DNA from: Haemaphysalis longicornis
Lineage: Eukaryota; Arthropoda; Arachnida; Ixodida; Ixodidae
Direction: 5' to 3'
NCBI GenBank assembly: GCA_013339765.2
Contig: CM023457.1
Coordinates: 75,465,819 to 75,529,818 of the forward strand
DNA length: 64,000 nucleotides
In this document: one piece after another, positions 48,201 through 54,560 of the stretch
Position numbering within the stretch: the first letter of the stretch is position 1
Layout: every line of letters starts with the position of its first letter
Made by a program: the position numbers and the translations under genes
The notes under the pieces: model-generated
Told to the model about the DNA's origin: nothing
Seen by the model: only the letters and a program-made list of their open reading frames with translations
Databases searched by the model: none

Positions 48201-51200
48201 AATTACAAACAAGATTTTCATTGCTTGAAGCAAGTATGTTTACTATTACACCTGGCTTACACTTCACCGGCGCTAACCGAACTGCATAATAACTGAATGG
48301 TAATAATAGTAATAATAAATTGTGTAATAATTTAACGGTGTTTCAAGGAGCCACAATTAGTTTTTCTCGGTTCCCAGTGGATTGTGAGCAAGAAAGAAAA
48401 TTGGCCGCGTATCTGCTCACTTTGCTGCAAATGTCTCTGAAAGGCGACAGTTCTCTGCCGCCCCTGCCATAGAGTTTCATACGATAACAACTAGAGAGGA
48501 ATCTGGCGCTGCGATCATCCACTGCAATGGGCGTAACGGGTAGTTCTGAATTCGGATCGGCACTCGATGGCTTGTGAAAGTTGCTATAGATTGCGGGCAG
48601 TTTCATTTTCGTTTTGGATTTACATGAATGCATTTGCCTGCGCAGGCTGTTTGAAGAAGCGATCAAAAATACGCTTCTCCTTGAACTGCATGCCACGTGT
48701 GCACTGATGCTGCCCTGAGGGGAATGTTTTATAACCAGGGTTGTGAATTGCGTGGGTTATCAATTCATTGCCGGAACAGTGAGCACGAAAACACAAATGA
48801 CGGCGCTGTGTGCGGCGAAGTTGTGTGTGAAATTGGAGTTTCGGCACTGCTCATTTGGAAGAGCAATTTATTGTTGAAGGTGACGACGGTTGTGAATTGC
48901 TTGGAACAGGCACACGTCTCGTGTGAACGCCGTCTCCTACTGCGTAGACCAGCAGTAGCGGCGGCTGATAGGAACGCAGCTTGTTGAATGTCACTAATTC
49001 AGGCAAAAAAACTTCTCCAAAGGTAATCAGTTTCTTTTTTTTTTTTAGCACAAAACTTTTCTCTTCCTATTACAAACCACCAGCGCCGAAACTTTTGCAA
49101 GTAGTTTTTAAAGAAGTCCGTGTCCTGCTGTGGTTGGCGGCAAAATGGCATACCTGCTTTACAAACCTCCTCGACTCCGCACTTGGTTTTTATTTAAATG
49201 CGCCGTTTTATTTCGTACAAAACCAGTTTTTGGTCACTAACTTTCTTGTTCGCCATGTAATTTGTAAATGTAGAACTGGGCAATAAGAGTTTTTTTTGTC
49301 AAAAAACACCATTTGTGCAGCCATAGGCCCGTTTCGATCCTACGCGATCCGGTTTTAGAACTACCCATCATTCCCATTGAAGCGCAAGCGCCGCCGCCGT
49401 GTTCGCTTTTGACACTAGCGCCAGTTTCCCCTCTAGTTATTATTGTATGAAACTCTATGGCCCCTGCCATGTAACTTCCTATCATCTGTCCCCCTCCCGA
49501 CTGTCATGCTCTTCTTCTGTCTCACTCCTCCCACGGTGGAGGTTTCCTCCAGTTAACACGTTCAACTCCTCGCACTCCATTCTCTTGGAACATTCCGTTA
49601 CTGTGGGACTTCTTAGAATGCCGCCAGGAGAGCTAATATCGTGGTGGGGCAGCACCTTTTGTGTATTTGGGCCACAGCATTTCTTAAGCCTATTGCAAAA
49701 ATCAAGCAGCCATGCATTTTTAATTAAAAGAACGCTCTAAACACTACTTATCTAGTATTGATGTTTTGCCTAAAATATGCCAAATGTATTTTTTTCTAGA
49801 CAGTGTTGAGAAGCATGACCATTGCCACAACATTTGTAATTTGGAAAGGTTTTGCATATAGAAATGTCCTCATTCAAATTTCTTTAACTTTTGACCGGGT
49901 GGCCTGCATTAGAGGACAGACAGACAGTCAGCCAGTGACATACAGACATGCAAGAATTTTCACGTTTAATTAAGTAGGCCAAAAAAGACTGTTGTCTTTA
50001 AAAGCGGCCCTGTATTCTGGTCAGTTAGAATGGTACTCTAATACCTTCATAGTGCTTTTGAAGCCTATACCTCTTAATGACACTCTGGCAGAGAGAGCGG
50101 CTAGCAGTCCAGATGCGGGGTTGCCATTGGGGTTCACGTCTTTCAGTCTCGCTGTCTTCATTTTTCTCTGCAGCCAGTCCAACCTGTCGGAATTGGTGGA
50201 GCTTGTGAAGCCCCAGAGCCAGCCGTTGGACCTGCAGAGGATCGGCCGTACACTTGCCGACAAGCAGGAGAGCCAGGCTGCTGTGAGTTAGTTCACTTTG
50301 TCGACCGGTGTCTGGCCGAATGAAGGCCGAAGCAAAAGAAAATTTTCCTAGCGTTATTGCAGGCACTTTACACTTAGCTGCTGCAGAGCTGAAATTTCTG
50401 GGGCTGATTTAAGGTTGATTACCTGTTGCGGTGGCTCAGTGGCTAAGGCGTTGTGCTGCTGAGCACAAGGACACTGGTTTGATTCCCGGCTGTGGCGGCC
50501 GCTTTTGAGATGGAGGTGAAATGTGAAAACGCTCCTGTGATCAGATTTTAGCACAGGTTATTAAAAGGGCCCTCGGGGGTTGAAATTAATCCGCATAGTT
50601 CGAGGGCAGCTTCTACACACACAAAAAAAAACCCCTGAAATTCATTTAAGGTTGATTGAAATGTACTGACGTGGATTAACGAAATGTGAAAGGGAAGAAT
50701 TAACTCGGTTCATTGTTAAACCCCAGCCACTAAGTCCTTTCTTGCTGTGTCTCAATCCTTGCATTGGCATTTGATATGCCAGTGATGACCCTTCATTGTA
50801 GCATGCACTTGGTTTTGGGTACCGGCAAGAAAAGTGCCAAAACTTTGTGCGTAGAAGTGGGTAATAGACACAAACATCCCAGTTATTTCTGTTGTGTAAG
50901 AGCTATTTGTCCCTTTCAGATTTGATGCAGCCAGCGCCTCCCGGTGTCATTTTTTCGTCTCATGCGCCCTTGTTCCTTCCCCATGTGTCTCCCTCTCTGC
51001 ACCCCTCCCTTTGAAGCAAATAAGCAATTATGCTCAAGCACTACTTGAGGGCTGCAATGGATGTTGTTTCCTGCGTCTCACCAGCGCAGCTGCCTGTTTG
51101 CTCCGAGTGACGCAAAGAGTGCATTACTTCGGTTACTTTGAAAGTTACAAGAGTTGTTTCTGTTTCTTTAGGGCTTAATCTGCTTATAAACTACTCCAGC

Positions 51201-53699
51201 AATTACAGACAAACCATGTGGGAAAGAGGAGGCTATGTCATTGCATTAAGCGCAATCTCCTTTCAAAACACTTGTGCACGTTTGACACTTAGGTTAGTAG
51301 CTTCGGTGGAGTGATACACTGCTTGAGCTGCTGCCTTTGTTAACTTGTACCTGAGTATGGGTGCTTTCACTCCACCAGACCATGCGAGGTGCTGGTGTGA
51401 CCTTGGCTGAGCTTGAAGGTCAGATGGACACTTCCAGGAATGAGCCGTTTTCTGGGTTTGAACTGGAGTAACAGTAGCTTTAGCTCTGAAAGCGCCTTTT
51501 CCTCCTTTTGGCAGATCACGGAGCAGCTGTCCAAGCTGTCGACGGACATGAGCCACGCGGAGCAGCAGATCCTCAAGGGGCGTCTGCTGCGCCAGCGCTG
51601 GGACTCGTTGTGCGGGGCCGTGCCGCACCTCCGGGGGTGGTCAGTACCTTCTCACCATCTTCTGGTTGTCTTGGCATGCCCGAAGAAACTGCAAGGCTGG
51701 GAATTCAGAGTAGCTATTCAGGACCTTCCTCGTAGTTTGCGCTAATGTGGGGAAGCAGCCTGCAGGAGCATATTTGCACGATTGTAACGTGTCCCCGATT
51801 GTAACACGCAGTTATGTTTACTCATGAAAATTTGAAAAAGATTTAATCTAAAAAGTAACTTACAAATAATTCTTTGCAGCAGCTGGATAAGGTATGCCCA
51901 ACGGAAGACAAGTGCACCAAAATTTACTCGCGTGTCGTTGACAGATGGTCTTGGATTTGATTGAGTTGGATTTTGGGAGGAGTTTGTGTCGCGGTGCCGC
52001 TGGATGCTTCGAAGCTGATCTCAGGTTTGCACCCAATTGCACACAAATTTGAAGGCTACTCTTAGTGAAAAAGCGTGCGCATTAGAATCGTGAAGTACGG
52101 TATGTTTCTTTCTTTTTTTTTTTTTCCGGAAATTTGGGTGGAGAAATGGGTTTGTGGAAGCCAAGGTCAAACGCAAGCTGTTGTGCGTTAGCTGCCCCCC
52201 CATAAAATGTAAACGGTTATCTAAAGTTAATCCTTCAAATGGAGTCGAGTTTCCGTTTTGGCTTAGTTTAGTTTTGCTTTGGCGTGGGCGACAGGATGAG
52301 GGTTGAACAACATGTGTCGTTGCTGTTTCTCTTGCATTTGTTGTCACTTTGGCTTGTTTGTCTCTCTTCCTCTGTGTGTATGATTAAGTGCTCTTTCCAT
52401 AAGCTGCCATTGGCAACTCGCCAAAGTTCTCTTGCTTTCGTTCCTTTCACAAAGCTTGTTTTTTGGCACTGTATCCTGCTTGGCCATAGTATTCAGTACA
52501 GACCCTGTCATAGCGTGGCAGTGGGTTTGTCTATAGCTGGAACCAAGTGTGGTGTGTTTAGTTTTTGAGGTCAGTAGTTTTGCGCAGCAAGTTGTGATGG
52601 GTTATTTTTTACGACGTCACTTCAAGTGTGACCTCACTTCGAGCAAACTTCATGTGGGATCTGTGGTAGATGTGCACTTCGGAGCATCTGTGTGCGCTGA
52701 AGGCGACTTTCTCATGCACGGCCACTGCTCGCAAGTTTTTCGGCCGCGGCGCCCCACTTTTCTGATGGAGGCGAAAAGCAAGAACGCCATGTGTTCGAGA
52801 TTTCGGTGCACGTTGAAGATCCCCAGGTGGTTAAACTTAATCCAGAGCCCTCCACTACGGCGCACCTCATCGCCTGCATTGCATCGGCATGTTAAACCCT
52901 ACAATCAATCAATCAATGCTTGCAAGGCTCCAGTTAGTAGAGTGGGGGACTGTATCGTGTTCATGGATTGGGGGTGAAGGTTTGTTTAATAACCACTTGA
53001 GTCCCAAGGATTAATGCAGTCGCCTTTCTTTGCTGATCGTCCAATGATGGGACAGGATTGTCGTTCAAATTGTGTTGTGGGATCATTGTTAAAATTGTAT
53101 GGTGTATTAAAAGATGGGGGCAGCCTTTTAGAGCCAGTTTTTTTTTACACAAATGTTGTCCCTCAATCCGTAGTGCCACTGACTGATACCCATCTTTAAA
53201 TAAGCAGCCCAAACATAGGCCTGATGTGTCAAACTGCCTTCTGGGCTTTTCAGCTGCAGATTTTTGGGAACGGCAAGTTTTCCCGAAAAGCGAGGCTCGT
53301 AGCTTACTACATAAACTTGAGCCAATATTAATGTTGGGTAGTTGGTATGACACGGTTGCTCTGGGACCCATGGGGGGGAAAAGCGCGAGAAACTTACACT
53401 TTGATGTGAAGATGGCATCCCCACATTGGGTGTTTGTTTCTTGTCGGTCTCCGCACTAAGTCATAGCGAAGCCCCTCCAACAAGCTCATTCCAACTTGAT
53501 TTGAGTAAACCCTCCTGATTTTGAAATGGCAGTGAGCCTGCCATTTGTAGCACATGTATGTGAGAATGCCTGAAACTCCAGCTTCTCTCGTGATTGCCTC
53601 TGGTTTCTTTCCTCTTTCGCAGTTCCGAGACCGCTGCCACCCATGTACAGAAGATTCGCGAGAGCTGGCAAGCGCTCGCCAGGGACAAGGCAGCCAGGG
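18002..53699 (+). CDS. TBK1: TBK1/IKK-epsilon-like serine/threonine kinase, 14 coding exons, 3' end outside window
   Basis: This is a non-canonical IkB kinase. In the family it phosphorylates IRF/NF-kB-pathway and autophagy-adaptor proteins in the cytoplasm downstream of innate sensors. The exons splice to a kinase domain with glycine loop GKGATGAV (residues 19-26), VAVK lysine K41, helix-C glutamate E58, HRDLKPGN with catalytic D138, DFG D160 and activation-loop S175 in SLYGTEEYL, which matches the activating serine of human TBK1. A ubiquitin-like domain follows at about 313-390, aligning without gaps to ubiquitin around TLADLK and LLLPEGG. Helical scaffold sequence follows. Junction phases agree throughout except 10 to 11. 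The human protein is 729 residues; about 620 are encoded here, so the C-terminal adaptor-binding part is missing from the window. Exon GC content is far above the introns. Exons 13-14 are repeated downstream (57901 and 63385). The domain order makes the family assignment secure; TBK1 versus IKBKE is not separable, since invertebrates usually have one gene. Confidence 0.93.
18725..18965 (+). mobile_element. tRNA-derived SINE (Ruka-like), intron 1
   Basis: The head is GCAGTGGCTCAGTGGCTAAG, the B box is GGTTTGATTCCC, then come the full body and a CAATCAATCAT tail. It lies in the sense orientation. Confidence 0.88.
19563..19703 (+). CDS. TBK1: TBK1-like exon 2 (residues 33-79)
   Basis: The acceptor is GGTGCAG|CAA and the donor GAC|GTGAGG, with phase 0 on both sides. 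The exon carries VAVK (ATP-anchoring K41) and the helix-C segment VQMREFEVLK with E58, which is almost identical to vertebrate TBK1. Intron 2 (19704-24554) is transposon-rich. Confidence 0.95.
20392..21212 (+). mobile_element. hAT-like non-autonomous element, copy 1 (intron 2)
   Basis: The ends AAGGTTCGCACAGG and CCCGTACGAACCCTG are imperfect inverted repeats of the CAGGGTTCG type. The right flank ATAACAAA nearly matches ATAACACA on the left (8 bp, hAT-like). The body is strongly similar to 41879-42708. Confidence 0.6.
21281..21450 (+). mobile_element. 5'-truncated SINE (Ruka-like), intron 2
   Basis: The body runs from GGCCGCAGCGGCCGC to GTTAAACCTCATAATAAAATCAA. The tRNA head is missing. Confidence 0.85.
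21451..22454. other. intron 2 sequence, nothing recognised
   Basis: This is AT-rich intronic sequence without identified repeats. Confidence 0.4.
22455..22835 (+). pseudogene. RTE-like LINE 3' remnant
   Basis: Translation gives TLRHRKRATWVREQTRVEDV, the pattern just after the reverse transcriptase in RTE/CR1-like ORF2. Frame-broken sequence follows, and it ends in TGATGATGATGAGGATG, a typical RTE-type tail. Stops are present. Confidence 0.55.
23170..23206. repeat. (CT)n microsatellite
   Basis: This is pure CT, about 18 units, in intron 2. Confidence 0.9.
23391..24193. mobile_element. pogo/Tigger-like MITE (intron 2)
   Basis: The ends are CAGTGGAACCCC and GGGGTTCTACTG with a TA on the left. 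About 800 bp with no transposase seen. The right TA is obscured by the adjoining (TA)n tract. Confidence 0.6.
24197..24286. repeat. (TA)45 microsatellite
   Basis: There are 90 uninterrupted bases of TA, likely highly polymorphic in length. Confidence 0.97.
24292..24424 (+). mobile_element. degenerate SINE (Ruka-like)
   Basis: A shortened body with GATCCCCAGG and TTAAACCCCACAATAATCAATC lies directly after the TA tract. Confidence 0.7.
24555..24684 (+). CDS. TBK1: TBK1-like exon 3 (residues 80-122 plus first base of 123)
   Basis: The acceptor is CACCCAG|GTGGAG and the donor CTCA|GTGCGT, phase 1. The exon encodes the hinge region (VLVMELCTGGSLF) and helix D, followed by FLCVLRDL. Confidence 0.94.
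25330..25813 (-). repeat. TTAA-ended MITE fragment
   Basis: One end is CACTTCAGTGTCCCTTTAA at 25795-25813, a form I associate with an abundant tick repeat starting TTAAAGGGACACTGAAG. The opposite end is not visible. It shares the TTAA with the next element. Confidence 0.4.
25814..26428. mobile_element. TTAA-flanked MITE before exon 4
   Basis: The inverted ends are GGGGAGATGTGGC and GCCACGTCCCCCC, each followed outward by TTAA (25810-25813, 26429-26432). Internal sequence is AT-rich and roughly palindromic. The TTAA target is piggyBac/Kolobok-like. Confidence 0.7.
26481..26571 (+). CDS. TBK1: TBK1-like exon 4, catalytic loop (residues 123-153)
   Basis: The acceptor is GTTTTCAG|GTGCTG and the donor GGAAG|GTGGGT, phase 2. 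The exon encodes HLRDNNIIHRDLKPGNIM with catalytic D138, K140 and N143. A TTAA-flanked MITE (25814-26428) ends only 52 bases before it. Confidence 0.95.
26822..27287. mobile_element. GC-rich element with AAATGCGAATGCATT ends (intron 4)
   Basis: AAATGCGAATGCATT at the left is matched by AATGCATTCGCATTT at the right. Inside are two tandem copies of a roughly 90-bp GC-rich unit with GGAGCGCGCTYGGCGTGTG. Base composition contrasts sharply with the intron. Confidence 0.6.
27810..28065 (+). mobile_element. 5'-truncated SINE with long (ATCA)n tail
   Basis: The body begins at CACTTTTCTGATGGAGGCG. The tail from 27965 is about 100 bp of ATCA-type repeats. Confidence 0.8.
28146..28236 (+). CDS. TBK1: TBK1-like exon 5, DFG and activation loop (residues 153-183)
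   Basis: The acceptor is TCCCAG|GACTG and the donor CTG|GTGAGT, phase 0. The exon encodes YKLADFGAARELQ and QFMSLYGTEEYL. S175 corresponds to the activating serine (S172) of human TBK1. Confidence 0.95.
28537..28698 (+). mobile_element. 5'-truncated SINE with target-site duplication (intron 5)
   Basis: The body lacks the tRNA head. It is bounded by direct repeats TCTGCTCCTTT (28526-28536 and 28699-28709). Confidence 0.85.
28710..29440. repeat. dispersed repeat shared with intron 11
   Basis: Blocks such as GCCCCTGCCATGTAA, ATTCC-GCGGAAC-like segments and GACTACCGTCTTTAAAAGC recur at 48380-48466 and 49461-50005. There the copy is split by an inserted element. Confidence 0.55.
29559..29775 (+). 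mobile_element. SINE (Ruka-like), diverged, intron 5
   Basis: The head is GGTGGCTCAGCGGCTAAGGC, the B box is GGTTCAATCCC, and the body is diverged. It lacks the CAAT tail. Confidence 0.8.
30121..30829. repeat. TTAA-type MITE, right end degraded
   Basis: TTAA at 30117-30120 is followed by GGGGGGACACTGGTCTTGAG; near 30815 CTTCAAGGCCAGTGTC is the inverted partner, with the terminal bases lost. Related left ends occur at 39064 and 40043. Confidence 0.5.
31003..31160 (+). CDS. TBK1: TBK1-like exon 6 (residues 184-236)
   Basis: The acceptor is ATGGCAG|CACCCG and the donor ACCAT|GTGAGT, phase 2. The exon encodes HPDMYERAVL, the helix-F motif TVDLWSIGVTLYHVATG and LPFRPYGGRRNK, the kinase C-lobe. 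Confidence 0.95.
31370..31690 (-). mobile_element. second tRNA-headed SINE family
   Basis: The TCCACCTCAATGCGGC-GTACAGC-TCTCAGAC block occurs twice, flanking a tRNA-like segment. Each block contains the small hairpin GTACAGCT...AGCTGTAC. A relative without the tRNA part is at 6965-7080. Confidence 0.5.
31443..31515 (-). tRNA. tRNA-like sequence (SINE head or pseudogene)
   Basis: It is 73 nt on the minus strand, with a 7-bp acceptor stem having one mismatch, box A TTAGCTCAGTTGG, and a T arm around TTCGAAT with one G-G mismatch. The anticodon stem does not pair, so a functional tRNA is unlikely. Confidence 0.35.
31691..32228. other. intron 6 sequence, nothing recognised
   Basis: This is AT-rich, with no supported feature. 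Confidence 0.4.
32233..33408. mobile_element. 1.2-kb TTAA-flanked TIR element (intron 6)
   Basis: AGGGGCACTGACA at the left and TGTCAGTGCCCCT at the right are perfect 13-bp inverted ends. They are bounded by TTAA at 32229-32232 and 33409-33412, with A/T-rich extensions. The interior is GC-rich and has no transposase I recognise. Confidence 0.85.
33634..33713 (-). repeat. tRNA-like sequence inside a repeat
   Basis: The reverse complement has an A-box-like TAGCCCAGTGGGTGAGACGG and the B-box GGCTCGAATCC, with about 80 nt overall. It lies just upstream of the 33760 MITE. Confidence 0.4.
33760..33948. repeat. MITE with TIR GTGYGGAGTAC, second copy
   Basis: It is a close match to 18-201, including the CCACGGAGTGGAGATGCTGCC downstream flank. 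A solo left end also occurs at 33555. Confidence 0.6.
34820..35000 (-). pseudogene. Helitron/PIF1-type helicase C-terminal fragment
   Basis: The minus strand reads GVYVALSRCTNVNNLYLTN, then DGDYRFCHRDDNIDKNMMDE. This matches helicase motif VI and the end of PIF1-like helicases carried by Helitrons. Only the C-terminus is present. Confidence 0.7.
34978..35625 (-). repeat. tandem array built on the helicase fragment
   Basis: Units starting GAGAGCAACGTACACGCCC recur at 34978, 35250 and 35432 (spacings 272 and 182). Each contains CCCTACGGGAA-like and CATCATCAGAGGCGCTG blocks. It is an amplified edge of the helicase-bearing element. Confidence 0.7.
35815..35890 (+). repeat. tRNA-like sequence
   Basis: TAGCGTAGTGGGAAGAGC (A box) and GGGATCGAAACC (B box) stand at tRNA spacing. 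The arms pair poorly, so a SINE head or pseudogene is likely. Confidence 0.35.
36245..37375. mobile_element. TIR element packed with TACTCATGAGTA palindromes (intron 6)
   Basis: The ends CCATAGGTCGGC and GCCGACCTATGG are perfect 12-bp inverted repeats. They are flanked by direct repeats TCTTGA (36239-36244, 37376-37381). Both arms (36260-36640, 36990-37365) consist of repeated ACTCATGAGTACT motifs around a unique core of about 350 bp. No coding sequence is recognised. Confidence 0.85.
37898..38008 (+). CDS. TBK1: TBK1-like exon 7 (residues 236-273)
   Basis: The acceptor is TTCCCCAG|GTTCTG and the donor TCCCT|GTGAGT, phase 2. The encoded segment SGVISGVQHTENGPIEW matches the end of the kinase C-lobe in this family. 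Intron 7 is filled by a pogo-like element (38058-38785). Confidence 0.94.
38058..38785. mobile_element. pogo-like MITE filling intron 7
   Basis: CACTCAAACCTCG and CGAGGTTTGGGTG form the inverted ends, with TA on both sides (38056-38057, 38786-38787). It is about 730 bp, non-coding, and occupies most of the 804-bp intron. Confidence 0.85.
38813..38992 (+). CDS. TBK1: TBK1-like exon 8, end of kinase and start of ubiquitin-like domain (residues 273-333)
   Basis: The acceptor is GTCTTGCAG|GGGCC and the donor CCAC|GTGAGT, phase 2. The exon encodes MWTFEQFFESVTEVL, which is typical of the TBK1/IKKe C-lobe end, then the first strands of the ubiquitin-like fold (VHVLYLNEGREIHAYL). Only 27 bases separate the acceptor from the end of the upstream DNA element. 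Confidence 0.93.
39064..40310. other. intron 8, AT-rich with TTAA-MITE ends
   Basis: TTAAGGGGAGACATTGCTCT at 39060 and TTAAAGGGGGGACATGGCTC at 40039 look like left ends of the TTAA family at 30121. Their right ends are not found. Nothing else is recognised. Confidence 0.4.
40316..40367. repeat. perfect hairpin, 23-bp arms
   Basis: The arm beginning GACAGCGCCTTTCACAGAGC (40316-40338), a 6-base loop, then its exact complement (40345-40367). Confidence 0.95.
41879..42708 (+). mobile_element. hAT-like non-autonomous element, copy 2 (intron 8)
   Basis: The ends are CAGGGTTCGCACAGG and CCTGTACGAACCCTG. It is collinear with 20392-21212 over its full length, with scattered substitutions and small indels. 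Confidence 0.65.
43230..43419 (+). CDS. TBK1: TBK1-like exon 9, ubiquitin-like domain (residues 333-396), GC donor
   Basis: The acceptor is CGAGACAG|GCTGG with a weak pyrimidine tract. It is preferred because joining to exon 8 gives TLADLKTEVYHQTNL, which aligns gap-free to the ubiquitin helix, followed by LLLLPEGGLLE. An open frame continues upstream to 43138, so an earlier acceptor is possible. No GT donor fits; the exon appears to end at GTCCAG|GCAAGC, the consensus of GC-AG introns, leaving phase 0. A 140-bp tandem repeat starts right after the donor. Confidence 0.8.
43425..44160. repeat. tandem repeat, about 5 units of 141-157 bp (intron 9)
   Basis: Units contain AACTTGTGGGGAAGG, TTGGCATTTTAGGAGGG, AGGAACGTTCAGAGCAGCTG and CACGGGTTCTTT. 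Starts are near 43425, 43569, 43710, 43867 and 44008, with the last unit diverged. It begins 6 bases after the GC donor of exon 9. Confidence 0.9.
44627..45606. mobile_element. CCGTATTT-ended TIR element (intron 9)
   Basis: CCGTATTTACTCGCGTA at the left matches TACGCGAGTAAATACGG at the right. Subterminal GTGCGTTTATTATGCGG-type words recur at both ends. A SINE is nested inside it. Confidence 0.7.
44900..45140 (+). mobile_element. full-length SINE (Ruka-like), nested
   Basis: This is the best-preserved copy: box A TGGCTCAGTGGCTAAGGCG, box B GGGTTCGATTTCC, full body and a CAATCAATCAATC tail. An 11-bp target-site duplication AAATGTCTACC lies at 44889-44899 and 45143-45153. Confidence 0.93.
45741..45923 (+). 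CDS. TBK1: TBK1-like exon 10 (residues 397-457)
   Basis: The acceptor is GGTTCCCAG|GTGCAG, phase 0. The encoded LEHDASLAKTCCSVAHAMQRLL aligns with the start of the TBK1 scaffold/dimerization helix (the LDGDASMAKAI region). The likely donor is ATTGAG|GTGCGG, also phase 0. That does not match exon 11, so either this end or a missing small exon needs resolving. Confidence 0.8.
46033..46070. repeat. palindrome, 19-bp arms, one mismatch, no loop
   Basis: GTGGGGGCGGGTGTTCCCA is followed immediately by its near-exact complement. Confidence 0.9.
46351..46536 (+). pseudogene. LINE ORF2 C-terminal fragment with knuckle (intron 10)
   Basis: It reads YNCPSCSVPNTTYHLVWECP (C-x2-C-x7-H-x4-C knuckle). ERLITRAQAAALARGYLD and a stop follow, the usual end of an R1-like tick LINE. 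The frame is intact but the copy is severely 5'-truncated. Confidence 0.75.
46537..47640. other. intron 10 sequence, nothing recognised
   Basis: A small missing kinase exon may lie here or just upstream. I could not identify it with confidence. Confidence 0.35.
47652..47753 (+). CDS. TBK1: TBK1-like exon 11, coiled-coil segment
   Basis: The acceptor is GTTCTCATAG|CTCC after a long CT tract, and the donor is ACGAG|GTGAGC. The only open frame needs two bases from the previous exon and encodes VLEEQVEKQLAKLSQAKAIN with LLDQQLRLL, a heptad-like helix. It leaves phase 2, which joins correctly to exon 12. Joined to exon 10 as drawn, the frame would hit a stop, so a short intervening exon (length 2 mod 3) is probably unassigned in 45924-47651. 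Confidence 0.78.
48467..49460. mobile_element. CCATAGAGTTTCAT-ended TIR element (intron 11)
   Basis: The inverted ends start CCATAGAGTTTCATACGATA and extend over 40 bp with few mismatches (AACTAGAGAGGAATCTGGCGC). CCCCTG direct repeats flank it (48461-48466, 49461-49466). The related repeat at 28733 shows the uninterrupted site GCCCCTGCCATG. Confidence 0.88.
50174..50282 (+). CDS. TBK1: TBK1-like exon 12, scaffold helix
   Basis: The acceptor is TCTCTGCAG|CCAG and the donor GCT|GTGAGT, phase 2 in and phase 0 out. It encodes SNLSELVELVKPQSQPL and RIGRTLADKQESQAA. Sequence similarity here is low, so assignment relies on splice signals, phase and position. Confidence 0.8.
50420..50600 (+). mobile_element. 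diverged SINE (Ruka-like), intron 12
   Basis: The head is GTTGCGGTGGCTCAGTGGCT, the B box is GGTTTGATTCCC. The 3' half is diverged and lacks the CAAT tail. Confidence 0.8.
50601..51383. other. intron 12 sequence, nothing recognised
   Basis: This is unique-looking intron up to the start of the duplicated block. Confidence 0.4.
51515..51639 (+). CDS. TBK1: TBK1-like exon 13, copy 1
   Basis: The acceptor is TTTTGGCAG|ATCACG and the donor GGGTG|GTCAGT, phase 0 in and phase 2 out. It encodes ITEQLSKLSTDMSHAEQQIL and RQRWDSLCGAVPHLRG, aligning with the IHTKLLRLSSSQ part of human TBK1. A near-identical copy lies at 57901-58025. Confidence 0.85.
51769..52100. mobile_element. CCGTATTT-type MITE in duplication copy 1
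   Basis: The left end CATATTTGCACGATTGTAAC and right end AGAATCGTGAAGTACGG are imperfect inverted repeats. The same element is at 58154-58481, so it predates the duplication. Confidence 0.6.
52737..52917 (+). mobile_element. SINE remnant shared by both duplication copies (copy 1)
   Basis: A 5'-truncated body with CAATCAATCAAT tail. Its counterpart at the matching site of copy 2 is 59325-59475. Confidence 0.85.
53623..53699 (+). CDS. TBK1: TBK1-like exon 14, copy 1 (putative GC donor)
   Basis: The acceptor is CTCTTTCGCAG|TTCC. It encodes SETAATHVQKIRESWQALAR and DKAARG, aligning with the region before FKKDKAERRL of human TBK1. There is no GT donor; CCAGGG|GCAAGT is the best end (GC-AG type, phase 1). 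If unspliced, the frame stays open to TAA at 53765-53767. A near-identical copy lies at 63385-63461. Confidence 0.75.
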
Positions 53700-54281
53700 G
53701 CAAGTGGATTTATTGCTCGTTGCCCTTTAATTTTGCTGTTTTTCCCTGCCCTGTTTGTAGCTTTTAAGTCTGGAAAAGTTTTTGGGTCATGTCTTGTATG
53801 ACCTTCAGGGGGCGGTTGTGTAAATATCTACTATCTTGGGGAAAAACGAAACAAATTTAAAAATGCGTCAGATGTTTTTTTGCTCGGGTAGCATTTTTTG
53901 CGTGCTTTGGTACCAATGCTGATAGCTTGTTGGACATATGGCTAAAGAGCAGCATAAAAAACAAAAAAAGCACGCCATTGGTTTTGAGTACCCAGCTTCG
54001 CTTTGATAGTTACTTTTAGGTCTGGCCAACTTGCTACCAAAAAAAAAAACAAAGAAACGAGGGAAAGTATGAAAGTGAAAAAGCAGGTGCAATTGAAACC
54101 CTAACTTCGTGATATACCGTATTTGTTCGAATTTAGGCCGGCCCCGATTTTAAGCCGACCCCTGAAAGTCCGAAGACACGAAAAAAAAAACTTACCTCGA
54201 ATGTAGGCCGAACAAAAAGGCGAGGTCAGCGTTCACAAAAAGAAAACACGTTTATTGAACATGAAGATGCGATGCTGATTC

Positions 54282-54560
54282 TTAATCGTCATCGCTGCTA
54301 GCCTCGTCGCTTTCTTTATCACTGTCATCTTCAAACAGTGCGCTGTCCTCAGTACCATCAAGCGCATTTGATTCAAAGCTAGCCCCGACTGGCTTTGAAG
54401 TGTGCCCGTAATAAGCCTCGTTCCCTTGAAAGCTCCCTTGCTTTTGCCTGGAGCACTTCCGTCGTTAGTGGAAGGGCAGCTGCTCGCTGCGTTTGAACGA
54501 AGTCAGCCAATGCCATCTCCATTTCGTGGTGACGGCCTTCTCATGGTCCGGTGAATGCCA
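54282..54560 (-). pseudogene. pogo/Tigger transposase remnant
   Basis: The minus strand gives MEMALADFVQTQRAAALPLT, resembling the CENP-B-type DNA-binding region. After a frame change comes the acidic tail NALDGTEDSALFEDD then SDKESDEASSDDD and a stop. The catalytic DDE core is deleted. Confidence 0.7.

Noticed and set aside
51885..51896. Mini-exon CAGCTGGATAAG|GTATGC downstream of exon 13, present in both copies
   Set aside because: It lies inside the CCGTATTT-type MITE shared by both copies, so its conservation is explained by the duplication.
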